From: Paramecium tetraurelia
Taxonomy: Eukaryota; Ciliophora; Oligohymenophorea; Peniculida; Parameciidae
DNA length: 64,000 nt
Assembly (NCBI RefSeq): GCF_000165425.1
Contig: NW_001799189.1
Location: 128,728 to 192,727 of the forward strand
Reading direction: 5' to 3'
Within the stretch, counting starts at the first letter, position 1. Each line of letters starts with the position of its first letter. Both the position numbers and the translations under genes were made by a program. Below, piece after piece: positions 11,974-25,732 of this stretch. The notes below the pieces were generated by a model. That model was not told the DNA's origin and made no database searches. It saw only the letters and a program-made list of their open reading frames with translations.

Positions 11974-13807
11974 TCATAAAACTTTAGATTGGAGCAAAGA
12001 TGAGAATTCTTCTAATGAAATTTTGCCATCATTATCATTATCGCATTCCTTTAAAATTTGTATCCAAATCTGGTTAAATTACACTTAAATACCTCATCAT
12101 CAATATCACCCATAACATTTTGTAATTCTGCTTTGGAAATATAATTATCACCATCCAAATCAATAACTTTGAATGCCTATTCCATTTTTTGAACTGACAG
12201 AAACTTTTCTTAATTCATAGCAGCAATCAGAAATTCTAAAAATAGAGAATAGTATTACCAGTGAAATCAACTTCCCCTGAACGATTGATATCAACCAACT
12301 CCATAATGTGATCAACCTAGATGATTGCTAATTCTTAATTATTAGTAACTTGAGTATAACCATCAATTAACTCTTATCTTGATAATTTACCATCTCCATT
12401 TTTGTCAATAGCTTTAAAAGTCTTATTTAATTCATCCTATTCTTGTTGAGTAATGATTTGAGTAGCCATAAAGGTCAGAACTGCCTATTTGAATTTGCTT
12501 TTGGCATGAAATTACTATAGATTTTGCAATGCTCTTTAGTTAATGACATTGGAAGGTGCATTATTTTAAATCCATTTGTCATTGTAGGCTTCTTCAGCAC
12601 TTAGACGTTTAGCCGGGTTGGGATTGAGCATATTCTTGATAAGATTTTGAGCATCCTAACTAATGTGAGCCCAATCTTCATGGTCAAATTTTAATTGAGC
12701 TGCCTTAACTCTCTTGAGAATCTCAGATTCACTTCGACCAGAGAAAGGAGGATATCCACATAATAAAATGTACAGAATTATGCCACAGGACCAGACATCG
12801 CATTTTTCATTGTAATTCTCCAATAGGACTTCAGGTGCAATGTAATAGGGAGTGCCTAATCTCTTAGTCATTCTCTTTCCATTTTCAAATTTTCTAGAAG
12901 TTCCAAAGTCGATTACTTTAAGATCAGCATCAGGGGAATCGGAGACGAAGAGTAGGTTCTCTGGTTTGAGATCTCGGTGTACGATCTTCTGGTTGTGACA
13001 ATACCAAACAGCACTAAGGATTTGTCTCATTAGTTCTGCAGCCTTCTTTTCACTAAAGAAGTTCAAGCTCTTGATTCGATCAAATAGTTCTCCCCCAGAA
13101 CAATACCTATCCTCAATGAATTTAGTACTTACTCGGTTACCAGATAGTAATTCTTGTCATCTTCGAATAATTCATACAATTTTACAATGTGTGGATGGTC
13201 TAAATTCTTCAGTATATTCATTTCCGAGAACAATTTTTCTTTGTCTTCCTTCAATATCGAAGTCTTCTTTAATTATTTCATGGCACGATCCAATTTGGTC
13301 TTTTTGTGAGTCACTTTCCACACTTTTCCAAAGGCACCTTCTCCCAATACCTTACCAGTAATGTAATGATCTGAGATTTGACCTTTCTTCAATTATACAA
13401 AAACATCAACATTTATGTGCAACTTTTGATCCATTTCTAAGATAACTCATGACACATCATACTTTATAGAGATTGCTATTCAAGAATTTTCTTTCGATCA
13501 GTGTCAGAATTCTATCGCTCCAATAATTATTCCAATTCTTTTGATACCTTCATTGAAACTTTCTTTGGCTCCTCATACACTTCCTTTGCATCATCAGATA
13601 GGTTTTGTTTCAATCCTAAACCGAAAGTTTATGCTGGAATATATGCTTAACGTTTGCTAGCAGTTGTTTGCTTAACAACCCTCTTTTAAGATCCTTAGTC
13701 ATTATCTCCAAAAGCTGCTGATTGAACTGAAAGTTCTATAAATCAAATCGATTATTGTTAATACCATCTTGAGTTTGCAAATTTGTCTTACAACAAGTTG
13801 CTCCCAT
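11974..13807 (-). CDS. Calcium-dependent protein kinase (CDPK), N-myristoylatable
   Basis: Classical CDPK layout: short N-terminus beginning MGATCCKT, an ideal N-myristoylation/palmitoylation site for membrane targeting; a kinase domain ([57 protein letters not shown]); a junction helix; and four EF-hands at the C-terminus, loops starting DKNGDGKLS, DINRSGEVDF, DLDGDNYISK and DNDNDGKIS. Calcium binding to the EF-hands releases autoinhibition, linking calcium signals in cilia and cortex to phosphorylation. I located introns of 29 nt (after CKTNLQTQDG), 26 nt (before MDQKLHINV) and 26 nt (after YYLVTE); further short introns must exist in the EF-hand part since the total is not a multiple of three. 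The start depends on the first two introns. Confidence 0.93.
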
Positions 13808-14327
13808 TATTTAATTAATTTATTTCTAAACAATTTATATATAACCATATCCTCAATTTATTTAATAAGTATCAACAATTTAACTAATTTTATATACACT
13901 CCACTCCAATCAATCATATGAAACATACAAACATCAGAAACCCTTGGATATTGTAGTGCAGTATATCTATTTGTTTAAAGAATTGAAAGCAACATAATTT
14001 CACCACTGTCCTTATTTTTAATTCAGTAAGCAAGTAGGAAAAGAGGCTCAGATATGAAGTCAGTCCTAAATCAATTTTAATATATATATTAGGATTCAAA
14101 TAATGAATCAGAGAGGATGCAATAGAAAATGGTTATTTTATAAAATAGAATATAACAAAATTGTGAGGATTAATAATTACATAAAATAAAATGATTATTA
14201 TAAATTTATGTTCAAGTATAAGTTATTCTGGTGATTGTATGCTTAAAGCATAGTGTTAATTAAATAGTAACTGGCTACATGTGTATTAAGTATTTAAACT
14301 TTACTTTTTCGGATATAGAATACGAAT
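13808..14327. other. Divergent intergenic region
   Basis: AT-rich DNA between the CDPK start (-) and the next + gene. No coding character in any frame read with the ciliate code and no RNA gene recognised. Confidence 0.45.
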
Positions 14328-15479
14328 ATGGATGGCTTTATTTAGGATTGGCATCTAGTCGGTTATTTCACCTTTGATGATAAAAGTGACTAGATTCAAA
14401 ATTATGTGGATTAACAATATGATGTAGGTTATCGAAATTATTGATTTATGCAATGAAGACTACACTTCTTGATTAATCTATAAGATACTTAGATGCATGA
14501 TAGGGATAGTTGTCAGGTTTGATTTATTGTTAACAATTAGATTTATAAGAGAATAAGTAGGATGGGAAGAAGGTAGATCCCTCTATCTAAACAGCAATCC
14601 ACTGCTTTGCGGGACTTTGTTAAGACTTTGTTATATTAAGAAGTAGAATTTGGAGGATGGATAAATTATAATTAGTCGTATTGTTATACTGACAAATTCA
14701 ATTAGATTTGTTCTCATTCCTTACAGTATGTATTAAACAATATCTAGAGTATTATAACAGAAAATTCAAGAGCCTCAAAATAGAGTGATTATTAAGAACT
14801 AATTTTCAGGTAATATCAAAGAGAGATATATACTTTTACTTATCTAACAATGAAAAATAAAATCAATAAAATAGAAGAACAATCACATTATTTGGTTTTC
14901 AATATTGTAAGCGTTTTATAGGATGTGCAATTTTAGCAATTCTATCATGGTTCCAAATTAGTAATCAAACTATCAATTAAATGCTTCTAATGTTTTTGAA
15001 CAACCATAACGCTATTTTATTCATGCCTTTGTTACATTTTCTGTTCTTAGTCAAATAATCTTTAGAAAATTTAGTATCATTTTGATATAATCCTATATGT
15101 GAGAAACGTTATGATTGTTTTCAATGTAATATTGTTTATTTTGAGTATGCTTCCGTTTATTGCATTTAAATTTGAATTGTTTAAAGATGAATTATCTATA
15201 TTACTTTTGCAATGCTATATTATTGCAGCACTTATTTCATTCATCTTACTTAATAATTATCTATAAAGGTTTTTCATATACAGTAAATTTGACTTTGTTT
15301 CTTTGTGTAGTGTATAGCAAATTGATTACTTGTATGATTGTAAGGATTAGGAAAAAACAATTTTTCTTTTACTTTAGATTTACTTAGACGATATTGAATG
15401 TTTTGTGTTTCCCTATTCTGTTGAAACTGAGGAATTCGAGACCACTTAGAGAATGTACAATTAATAGGGTTATGATTGA
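14328..15479 (+). pseudogene. Multi-pass membrane protein gene, interrupted (pseudogene or unresolved introns)
   Basis: One + frame from ATG 14328 to TGA 15479 looks like protein throughout: a soluble N-terminal part containing Cys/His (ALRDFVKTLLYQEVEFGGW, YCYTDKFNQICSHS), then hydrophobic segments (VMIVFNVILFILSMLPFIAF, LLLQCYIIAALISFILL) and an acidic tail. The frame carries four TGA codons before the end, at 14442, 14454, 14520 and 14997. The one at 14520 can be removed by a 24-nt GT...AG intron that keeps the frame. The pair at 14442/14454 could be removed only by an atypical 69-nt intron, and no GT...AG pair removes 14997. It is therefore either decaying, or has unusual introns. I do not recognise the family. 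The downstream BT1 gene starts 45 bp later. Confidence 0.4.
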
Positions 15480-15524
15480 AATTCGTTTTATTATCAAAAT
15501 TAAAATATATAATATTTGATATAT

Positions 15525-16924
15525 ATGATCAAGTAATCGCACTCCACGTATGCTGTTATATGTTTGGTGGCATTCTCTCAAGGAGTAATAAACCTCTCTG
15601 AATTGGCCATATCATACTTGTTGAAAGAGGATTATGGAATGAACCCCACAGAAATGACATATATATAAGGCATCATCAGCATACCTTGGGTAATAAAACC
15701 TGTATGGGGTCTCTGTACAGATTTGCTTCCGATTTGCAGTTATCGCAGGAAGAGCTATCTGTTCATATTTGGTCTGATGGGATTTGTTTTATTTTATGCT
15801 CTCTCCATATATGGTACAAAAGATGCGGTTGCAGGAGTCTCAATTTTGTTGAGCATTCAGGTTTGTATAGCATTTTGTAATGTGGTTGCAGGTATTGTTA
15901 TTCTTCAATAAAGAGGCTCTATTGGTTGAGATCTCGACTGGCAATGATAGTTCAACCAACAACGTCAGTTTATTTTTTGGATTTAAAGCTTTCGGAACCC
16001 TCATGACTAGCTATCTTAGTGGTTACTCCTTAAAATACTTGCAGAAGCAATAAAGTAAGGAGAGCGCCTATTTTAGTTTTTAGGATAACATCAATATTTC
16101 CATTGATAATTGCTGGAGCTTCTCTATTTTTAAATGAGGGTTAGCATAAAGATACTGATATTAAGAAGTAATTACAAGAATTGCATCGTTTTTTGAACAT
16201 CAAAGCCATATACAAGCCGATTGTGTTTATATTTTGCTTTATGTTGCAACCATCGACATCGACAGCAATGTTTTATTTTTAAACAGTGTATTTGCATTAC
16301 ACAGCTGAATTTTTGGGTAAGATTAAGTTTCTATTTGCTTTGGCAAACATCACAGCTGTGAGTATATTTAATAGATATCTAAAAAACTATTCATTCAAAT
16401 CTGTGTTCTTTGTTACGACATTAACGTATAGTGTTGTAAATGCCCTACAGATTTTATAGGTGACTAGAAGGAATGTGGAGTTGGGAATAAAAGATGAAGC
16501 ATTTTCATTATGTGATACATTGCTAATGCAATTGGTGGCTGAATTGAACATGCTTCCTATTTTGGTTCTGGCATGCAAGATATGTCCGTCCAAAATAGAA
16601 GGCACCATGTATGCATTGTTGATGTCCACAATCAATTTAGGTTAACTGGTGGCCAGATAGATTGGAGGCATATTGATGTACTTTTTGAGTATGAATATCA
16701 GTTGATTTATCATAGATATAAACGAGGCCTCGTTTGAGAATCTGTGGATGATGATAACAATGACTAGTGTGTACATTTTGATCTTGTTGCCCTTTCTATC
16801 CACAATAAAGGAGAAGGAGATGATTGAATCGAAGGACTTGTATAACAAGCAAGACGTGGAGGAGGAGGAGGATATTGTGGGCAAAGGATACTAGAGATTA
16901 AGTTTGTCATTTGTGGATAGTTGA
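15525..16924 (+). CDS. BT1-family (folate-biopterin type) transporter
   Basis: 442 aa after three introns (22, 22 and 27 nt) that fit exactly. A polytopic membrane protein: SELAISYLLKEDYGMNP and IISIPWVIKPVWGLCTDLLP near the N-terminus, followed by GYRRKSYL-like SYRRKSYLFIFGLMG, match the hallmark of the BT1 family of major-facilitator-like carriers (folate, pteridine and related solutes; known from Leishmania, plants and ciliates). Central segments LFFGFKAFGTLMTSYLSGYS and LQPSTSTAMFYF, and late segments CKICPSKIEGTMYALLMSTI, are also typical. The C-terminus ends with a cytoplasmic acidic tail (KQDVEEEEDIVG). The substrate cannot be read from sequence. It lies 25 bp upstream of the P4-ATPase on the same strand. 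Confidence 0.88.
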
Positions 16925-16949
16925 TAATTTTTATATTACTAAATTAATA

Positions 16950-19900
16950 ATGTTTAAGTAGGCACATTCCACTAATTTACTAATAGAGATGGTCGAGCGA
17001 GTCGATGATGACAAATTCCTGGATCGCAAACTGGAGTAGGAGTGCGATAGTCTCAACGAGAAAATAGGTATGCCATATCTACAATTCAGATACAAGAAGT
17101 CTAATTTTGAAGGCAATTGATATCTTTGGGAAACAGAAAGTTAGTTAAGATGCACGGATAATAGAGATCACTGGAGAGAAACAGCCTCAATCCATTCCAA
17201 ATATTGTCAAGAATCAAAAGTATAGCATCATCACCTTCATCCCTATTGTGCTGTTTGATCAATTTAGGTACTTCTTTAATTTGTTTTTCCTCCTAATCAC
17301 TCTATCTCAATTCATAGAGCCCTTGAAAGTGGGATTCCTATTTTCTTATGTGGCTCCACTTGTGTTTGTAAGCATTATTGATTCTATTCAAGGTCCTCAC
17401 TCTCACTCTAATCAAAGAGGCCTACGATGATTTCAAACGATTTCTAAGAGACAGGGAAGCTAATTCGTAATTGTATAGTAAGATCTTATAGAATGATGTG
17501 GTTTCAATTAAATCATCCTAATTACGAGTTGGAGATGTAATAGAAGTGCATGCAAATCAAAGAGTGCCAGCGGATTGTGTGTTGTTGAGGACTTCAGAAA
17601 AGACAGGGACAGTGTTCATAAGGACTGATCAATTGGATGGAGAGACAGATTGGAAATTGAGGAGTGCATTAAAATTAACTTAATTGGGATAGTTTTTTGG
17701 CAGCACTTTGATAGTGGAGGCTCCTAAATTGGATATCTACGATTTTAAAGGTAGGATTAAGATAGAGGAGGACAAGGAGTCTGTATCAATTGATAATACT
17801 TTATGGGCAAATACATATGTGGCAGCTGGGAAAGTGACATGTGTTGTCATCTATACAGGTAGGGAGTGCAGATCATCGATGAATTAAAGAAAGAGCAGAT
17901 TTAAGATGGGCAGATTGGATAAGGAATTAAACTTTTTGTCTAAAGTATTGTTTGGTTTCATGTGTATCTTAGCAGGTGGTATATTGATACTTACACCTGA
18001 TAATGATGTCTTTATCAACCTATTATAATTCTTTAGATATGTGTTGTTATTGTCAAGCATAATACCGATCTCCTTGAGAGTCAATCTTGACTTCTCTAAA
18101 TTGGTATTTTCAATGAAGATCAATTCCGATAAAGATATAGCTGGAGCCATGGCAAGGAATTCCTAAATTCCTGAAGAATTGGGAAGAGTGCATTACATAC
18201 TCAGTGATAAAACAGGTACTCTGACCTAGAATTGCATGACATTCAAGAAATTAGCATTGGAAAGCAATACCTATACAACCAAGGATTTGAATGTTGTTAA
18301 TAAAATATTGAAGAGATAATTTTCAGCTAATCCTGTTCCTTTGCATGATATCATAACTGGGAAAACGAAGAGAAATTCTAGAAGGAATAAAGATGTAGTG
18401 CTTAGAGATTTGATCTAATGTTTGTCTCTATGTCACAATGTCACTCCCATCATAGAGGATGGAATCAGATCGTTTTAGGCTAGTAGTCCTGATGAAATAG
18501 CATTAGTGTAAATCAGTGAATAAATGGGTATTTAATTGATTTCGAGAAATGCTGAATAAATGGTTATTTAAACACCTAATAAGGTTGAAAACTTTAAAAT
18601 TGTCTACGAATTCCCTTTTAGCAGCGAAAGAAAACGAATGGGAATTATTGTTCAATCTGATTCAATCGATGGATACTTCTTTTATCTCAAAGGGGCTGAT
18701 TAAATCATCAAGAATAAAGTACCGGAGGTTTAGAGAGGATTCCTTATGGACGAGGCAGAAATGCTTAGCAGAGAGGGATTACGTACTTTGGTGATGACAT
18801 AGAAATATATAACATCTGAGGAGTTCAAGAAATGGCAAGTTGAATATGAGGAGGCAAAGTCATCTATGGATGATAGAGAAATCAAAGTTAACCATGCTTT
18901 GGAGTAATTGGAATAAGGGATGGAATTTTTAGGAATATCTGGAGTGGAAGATTTATTGTAGGAAGATATTAATCATTGTATTGATTAACTGAGGAATGCA
19001 GGTATTAAGATTTGGATGTTGACTGGGGATAAAGTAGAAACTGCCTAATGTATAGCCATATCTGCTGGACTCAAAACTCCACAATAAGAGATGTTTACTA
19101 TCAAAGAAGCTGATTCTTTAAATCTTCAGAACCTTTTGAATTAATTTTCAGCCAAACACAATTCAATCTTGGTAATAGATGGAGTTTCATTGAGTCTTGC
19201 CTTTAATGATCATTTCGATTAATTTATGTATGTAACTAGTAGAGCACCTTGTGTGATATGTTGTCGATGTTCACCTACCCAAAAAGCTTAGGTTGTTGAA
19301 GCAATCAAGAAAAATACGAATTAGGTTACCTTGGCCATAGGTGATGGAGGAAATGATGTATCTATGATATAGGCAGCAGATGTAGGGATTGGAATAGTTG
19401 GGAAGGAAGGGAAGTAGGCAGCATTGGCCAGCGATTTTTCGATAATGAAATTTAAGGACTTGTCCACTCTTCTGTTGTGGCATGGAAGATTGGCTTATAA
19501 GAGATCTTCAGTGATGGCTTAGTTTGTTATGCATAGAGGATTAGTGATCTCAGTAATTCAGGCGATCTTCAGTTTCTTATTCTATGGGATTGCCATACCC
19601 ATATACAATGGCTATTTAATGCTTGGATATGCTACTGTATTCACAGTGTTGCCAGTGTTCTCTTTGATCTTCGATGAAGACATCACCAAGAACAAGGCTT
19701 TAGAATTCGCGGAACTCTACAAATCCTTGCAGAAAGGAAGGGAAGTAACAACCAAGACCTTCTTGATTTGGTTATGGAAGAGTATCTATTAAGGCACTGT
19801 GATTATGGCTTTATCCTTCTTGTGTTTTCAGAACACTTTTTTGTAACTTGTAACAGTCACTTTTACAGCTCTGATAGTGATAGAATTACTGAATGTAATT

Positions 19901-20143
19901 ACTGAGCTCAAGACCTTCAAATTCATTACTTTGGTCAGTTAGTTCATCTCAATTAGTTTATATTTGTGTTGCATATACTTTATGCGTGATGTCATCAATT
20001 TGAGTGAAATTACAGTCAATTTTGTTATGAATGTGGGATTGCTCGTACTTGCTAGTTGGTTGCCCTTGCATCTGGTGGAAAAGGCTATTCATAAGTACTA
20101 TCCTTCGGAGGCTGATAAAATAATGGAAAAGATTAATCATTGA
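16950..20143 (+). CDS. P4-ATPase phospholipid flippase, Neo1/ATP9 type
   Basis: 1,048 aa with two introns (22 and 25 nt), an exact frame. P-type ATPase motifs: phosphorylation site DKTGTLTQN after [12 protein letters not shown], actuator loop [10 protein letters not shown] (replacing the generic DGET), nucleotide-binding [11 protein letters not shown] and [19 protein letters not shown], and hinge [19 protein letters not shown]. The sequence DGETDWKLR and the C-terminal [20 protein letters not shown] are diagnostic for the Neo1/ATP9A-B branch, which acts in Golgi and endosome membranes and, unlike other P4-ATPases, works without a CDC50 subunit. It is expected to move aminophospholipids to the cytosolic leaflet and support vesicle traffic. 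Ten membrane segments fit the hydrophobic stretches. The gene ends 20 bp before the next ATG. Confidence 0.95.
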
Positions 20144-20163
20144 ATTTTTATAATAAAATATTA

Positions 20164-23100
20164 ATGAAAATGTCCCTCCTTCAACTTGAGCGTTCCTATT
20201 TGGATGCTCTGTCTGAATTTGGTCAGCATGCACCGAAAACAATTCAAGCGTGTGTGACTCTCATAGAGACACTCAATCAAACAGGTCAATATTAAATAAA
20301 ACAGAATTAGCCAGGGGAGAAATACTTTTAAAGAGCAACTGAATTGGCTGCTGGATTGCAATCCGAAGAATTGCTCGATGTGAAGTACTTCACTTACATG
20401 TTGTATGCAGAGTATATGGAGCGCGATCACAATAATAAGTAAGCCTACAATCTACTCATCCAATTACTACCTTTGTAAAAAACAAATCAAAAACCCATCA
20501 TCATGACCTAAATCTAAATCCTGAATCATGTAATAGAGAATGGCCGACTTTGCAAAATAGCAAGTGTTGCGTCCTTGAATGAGAAATTGTTGAATCTGAT
20601 GGAAGAAATCGGATTGACATTTTACCTTCAAAAACAATTCTCAAAGAAGTTTTAATTAATTCTATTACAAGCACTCTCATTCTAAGCCAAAATATATCAT
20701 AAACAAAATAAAGACAGTTAAGCAGCATAGTTATATTTTCAATCGTTTCATCTCTCGGAATAGTTGCTTGGAATTCACGAGAAGAGAACTCAAGAATATA
20801 AAAAGCTATACGAATAATTAAGTGACAAGATCTCTGTCAACATCGAAATATAGAGTCAAGATGAATGCGAAGACGACCAACCCTAACAACTATAAGTTAC
20901 ACCTCGAGAAGAAATTCTTAAATCCTTTCGTCCCAAAATCACCTCATTCAACAATTACATTATCAACGTAGACTCCGCTAGAGCTCCCAAACCCTCCAAA
21001 AAGGTCGACAAATCAAATAAATTAACCACTTCTTCATCCAACAACAAACCTACTATTTTAATCAAACCCACCCCCTTGTCCTCCTTATTCATTATTAAGG
21101 ATCATTCCAAAAGACCTACTAGTTCCTAAGGCACCACAAAGTTGACTAGTCCTACCAGAGGTGCCTCCTTTCTATCCAAAAAAAACACTGAAAGATTTCA
21201 TCATAAGATGCCTTCTCTGGAATAGAGTGCCATCAAAGAATTAGATGACACACTGCCTCCCAATCTCACTAATGAATTGCTCATCACTAGACCCTAATAT
21301 GAAGTCAAACCATACAAAAGAATTGAATTCTATAAATAACACACCTCCAGACAAACCACATCCACTTACTAAATCTAACTCACCATTCCAACTAGACCCC
21401 AAATCAGAGAACCCTCCAAAAACACCATTACTTCTAAAATGGATGTTAAGAAGATATCTAATACTCCCAGCACCCAAAAAATTGAAAGGCCTTCATAAAA
21501 AAAAATCTTAGCTCCTGAAATCTAACCAACCGTCCTTAATATCAAACCCATAGGCAGTACTAAAAATTTAACCAATGACAACGATGAAGATATCACTAAA
21601 TAAGAGGAGAACAAAGTCTTATCCTTTGAAGGCGATGAACCTATTAAAGTAATTTCTCCCCAGGATTCGATTATAGCGAAATATTTAGAAACTCATCCTA
21701 TGGAAAAATTGTTGGAGGCTGTGGAGAGAATAAAAGGAAAACTAAGAAAATACGTTTAATACTCTCATAATAGGAAAATAGAAATGTAGGAAAGAAAACA
21801 TTAGCATTCTCCCGGTAGAGTCATTATGAGCAATAAATAGTAACAGTTAAATAGATCCAATACTTTAATTGATATTGTTGAAAAAAAACTCCTTGAAAAC
21901 GAAGCTAGTAAAATCATTTATAAGTTTTTCTAATCATCAAATACTATGGAATGGTATCCTGTTCATTTTTACGATAAGTTATTCACAGATTTCGAAACAT
22001 CTAAATGGACTCTTGAAAATCCCAGAATAAGAGGGCAATTCCTACACAAATCATCAAAAACTGATGATTGTCAATAAATTAATCTTGAATAGATATAAAA
22101 TATTCTCTTTAATCTGTAAAGACATTCAACCCTTTAAGTAATTGGATCAATTGAAATCTCTAATCACACAAGAAAAATTCAATTTCGATTTATAATAGAC
22201 ACACTAGTTGAACATTATAAAGATATACAAACTTACGATGACATGATGGATCTATTTGATTAACTATTGAACATATACTTGATGCAAGAAGATTTATTCA
22301 GTGAATGGCTGGACAACCGAAAAGAGTAGACACTTTACAGAGTAAGTAAGGGTAGGGTTTCATAGGCAGGTTAAAAGAGATAAAGCATCAATATTGAGTT
22401 TACCAAAGAAAGAAGAATTGAGCTACAAGATAATATGCAATTCTATTAATATCTTTTGTCGAAGGTTCTGTTTCTGATCAAAAGAATGAGTTACATTAAA
22501 ACAATGAATGGCTATAAATTTAAGTCAGTTCCCTAGAATCAACAAGTCTCCATTTAACAATATAACAATTAGATTTATTATAAAAAGTTAGAAAGAATTA
22601 GCAATTATTTTCAGTATTTAGACTGCGAAATTTAACATTAGAGAAGCAAGCCAATTTTGAGTCAAAAGAGACATCGCAAAAGGAATAAAGATAGGCATCT
22701 ATTTATTGCTCAGGAGAGGAAACAAACAATAATAAGAGAAGCCACATCTCCTGCTTAAGATGACGAATCTCAACAGCATTCATAACGAGGCAGTCCCTAC
22801 ATCTCCTTAAAGGATACTGGCATTATCATAGGTAATGAATTATAATCTCGATAATTAATATTGGGAGGAGAAACTCCACTCATTCAACCCTAATTGAAAC
22901 AACCAGGCAAATCAAACTGGAAGAACATTGCCCATTAAGAGGCACCTCCTTAATTGATAGACATATTTACTTTAGAAACCTAAGATTACTTGTAAAGGTA
23001 CTTTCCAGAATTCAGACTCAACACTCCTCCTATTGACTACCATCCTAGCCCAGCTCCAAACATTAAGAAATTATTAACAGAATCTCAATATCATTTTAGA

Positions 23101-25620
23101 TAGGAAGTACCAAGTAAGAAATACGTTAAATTGGAATACAAGCCAATTCACTTGGAGAATTATTTAATTCTGACATAAGTGGTTAAAATTGATTAACAAT
23201 TTTATTATCTCACCTTGACTGACAAATTGTAATTAAAATAAATTTTTGGAAAGGATCTATGGGAAGACCAATTAGAAATCCAATTGAAAGAATTGATCAA
23301 TTACAATGTCGGAAGAACTGGATACATTATAGATTTAATAGAATTATAAAATATATTATAATCGAAGCTCCAAATTGTTAATTGTCGGATTTAAATCAAA
23401 TAGGATGAGACTGATAATTCATATCAAAAAAAATTAAATAAAATCCTCAGAGTAAATAAAAGACTTTATTAAGTTATTCAATCAATTGAGTTCATCGAGG
23501 AAGGACTCAAAGAAATGTCATAGGAGAGTAATAGTCAATAGGAAGATGGTGTTGAATTGATTGAAGAACAAAAGAGGGAACCACTTATTGATATTGTGTT
23601 TATACTTGGGATCTTAAACAACAATAACTATGTAGAATACATGAATTATTTGCCCAGTTGTTATCTATTAAAAAATTCAAATGGAAAATTTATGTTGTAA
23701 GACCCTGAATAACCTAGGAAACCTAAATTCCCTTATAGATTAATCTTATCTCATGAAGATATGAACAAACACATTTCTAGAACGAACGAATAAACAATCA
23801 ATGCAAAAGATATCACATTATTTCCTCATTACAATTCAGTATTTCTAATTAGATAACAATAATTCATTTATAAACCAATTGGAGTGAAATTACGTATTCT
23901 AACAGATCTAAAAAAATTGCATCAAGATTTTAGAAATGGCCAATCGAAGGCTCATCTATTAATTTACTATAACAATCATAAGAAAATATTCCTTAAACTT
24001 AATTCCGAATAGACAGAAAAATGGGCTCATCTATTTCAGATCGATGGATGCATGCGTTGGCATATTTTAAATTATAAAACTAAATTAAAAAAGACATTAG
24101 TGGGATTTAAGTTGTATTAAAATGAGAATCGGGTTTCATAATCGAAAGATCCGAGATTCTTATTGATGCAAGATAAGCTTACTCAAGCAAAACAGTATTT
24201 TATTTAAACAAAAATTAAATCCATTGGATGTGTTTTTGTTTGTGTAAAGATTCACTCTTCAATAATGTTAATGAGAATAATGCCAGCTGGAAACAAGAGC
24301 AAATCTCATCTCTTTATATTTTAAATTGATTAATAAGATCCTATTAAATTGACCTATACTTTATGTAAATAATTTATTCTAAAAACAACCTAGACTTATT
24401 CCAAATTAGAGCTCATGCCTATCACAAAAAACTAAATACGTAAGCAATACCTCTTATCAAATTAATACCATGATAACAATGTGTTGATTGGTTAAAAATC
24501 ATATTCAAGAGTGGTTTATAAATAAGTTAAAAAAATAGATAAAAGCTATTTCATAATAACAGTTACCTTAATCAAAAATTATTTCTAGATTTATCTCTAC
24601 AACCAAAATACATGCAGAAGATTTTATTTTACAATTCACAGATCAGATTTCCTAATTATGAACTAATACTTTTTAGATTCGATCTTCCCAGAATAACCAC
24701 ATGAAGTTGTTGAATAATTCTTCAGGCCTTGGAAGTTGAATGAAATCTTAAAGATCTATTCTCTAATTAAAAAAGCTCCAGAAACTTTTAGAAATAGAAC
24801 CTAACTCTATCTTCAATAGATGTCACAAACCAAAAAACTACTTAAAAGATCTGCAACATCTAATTTCTCAAGTGCTAGTGTCATTTAGAGATAATCGACA
24901 CTACAACTGAATCAATTGCTCGAAGAACTTAATGAAGATAAATTAAATAAGTCATGTTGGTTATTTGACAAGTTGTTATTACGTAAATCCAACAGTGTAT
25001 TTGAGAATAAGTTATGGATGGAAATAATCAAGTAGATGAACATCAACCAAAATCAAATTGTTTTGGACACTTTTAAGACAGTTTTATCTGAACTTGTGTA
25101 TTTCAATGATAGAACTTGCAATTTTCTTTGTTATATTCCATGCCAAGAGATCTAATAGTCTTTTAGGTGGTAACCAATTAGATTGCGAATTCATTCATAT
25201 GACACTTGCAAAACTATTGATGTCCCTTTAAATATAAGAGGCAAACAAGTTCAAGTCTATAAGTTAGGCAGTTCTTTGTATTTGAACTACCAAAGTAAAT
25301 AAGAAATACCAAGCAATCAGGAAATTATGAAGGTCAATAAAAATAACGATTCCGAGTATATCAAATATTAATTACTTTATAAGGGGGCATTTATGAAGCA
25401 TAAGATGCTCTTCATAACTATATATTTATACAATGAAGTATTTCGGATTAGAATCTTCAGCTAAACTAACTCTATATCTAGGAAATTGGATGTGAACTAG
25501 GTCGAATTAAAGATTCCGTATATTAGATAATTATTAATACTGAATCCCTATGAAGCTGGACGTAGATTGAGCATCATCTATAGGAATAATTTCATTCATG
25601 CTTCATTTTTAAAATTGTGA
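20164..25620 (+). CDS. Very large intronless unknown protein (about 1,818 aa)
   Basis: One frame stays open for 5.4 kb with TGA only at 25618, the longest gene here and without any intron. Starts at 20164 (MKMSLLQ) or 20170. Residues 1-250 form amphipathic helical pairs (AYNLLIQLLPL, ELLDVKYFTYMLYAEYMERD, QALSFQAKIYHKQ, QLYFQSFHLSEQLL) suggesting a TPR-like solenoid. Then about 200 Ser/Thr/Pro/Lys-rich residues. The last 1,200 residues alternate beta-rich blocks with conserved aromatic and basic positions (LVGFKLY, LLIYYNNHKKIF, IMLMRIMPAGNKSK, RRFYFTIH, MLFITIYLYNEVFRIRIF) that hint at repeated C2- or calpain-domain-III-like beta sandwiches; this is inference. No catalytic triad, membrane segment or signal peptide was found. 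Codon usage has relatively high C (CTC, ATC, CCC) in the first 1.2 kb compared with neighbours. Confidence 0.85.
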
Positions 25621-25732
25621 TGTTTTTATTCATATAAATTTCTGTATATAGCAATTAAATTAATTTATAATGTCAATTGAGATTTAATATATTGAGATTA
25701 TTTAGAAATTTGAGTTAGCAACATGTTGAAAT

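Noticed and set aside
25621-25732. Possible end of the REC-NEK gene near 25785 (a different minus frame with a TGA)
   Set aside because: A canonical 23-nt intron after IVSLS joins to another frame ending at 25733 with better protein character; the 25785 frame is kept only as an alternative.
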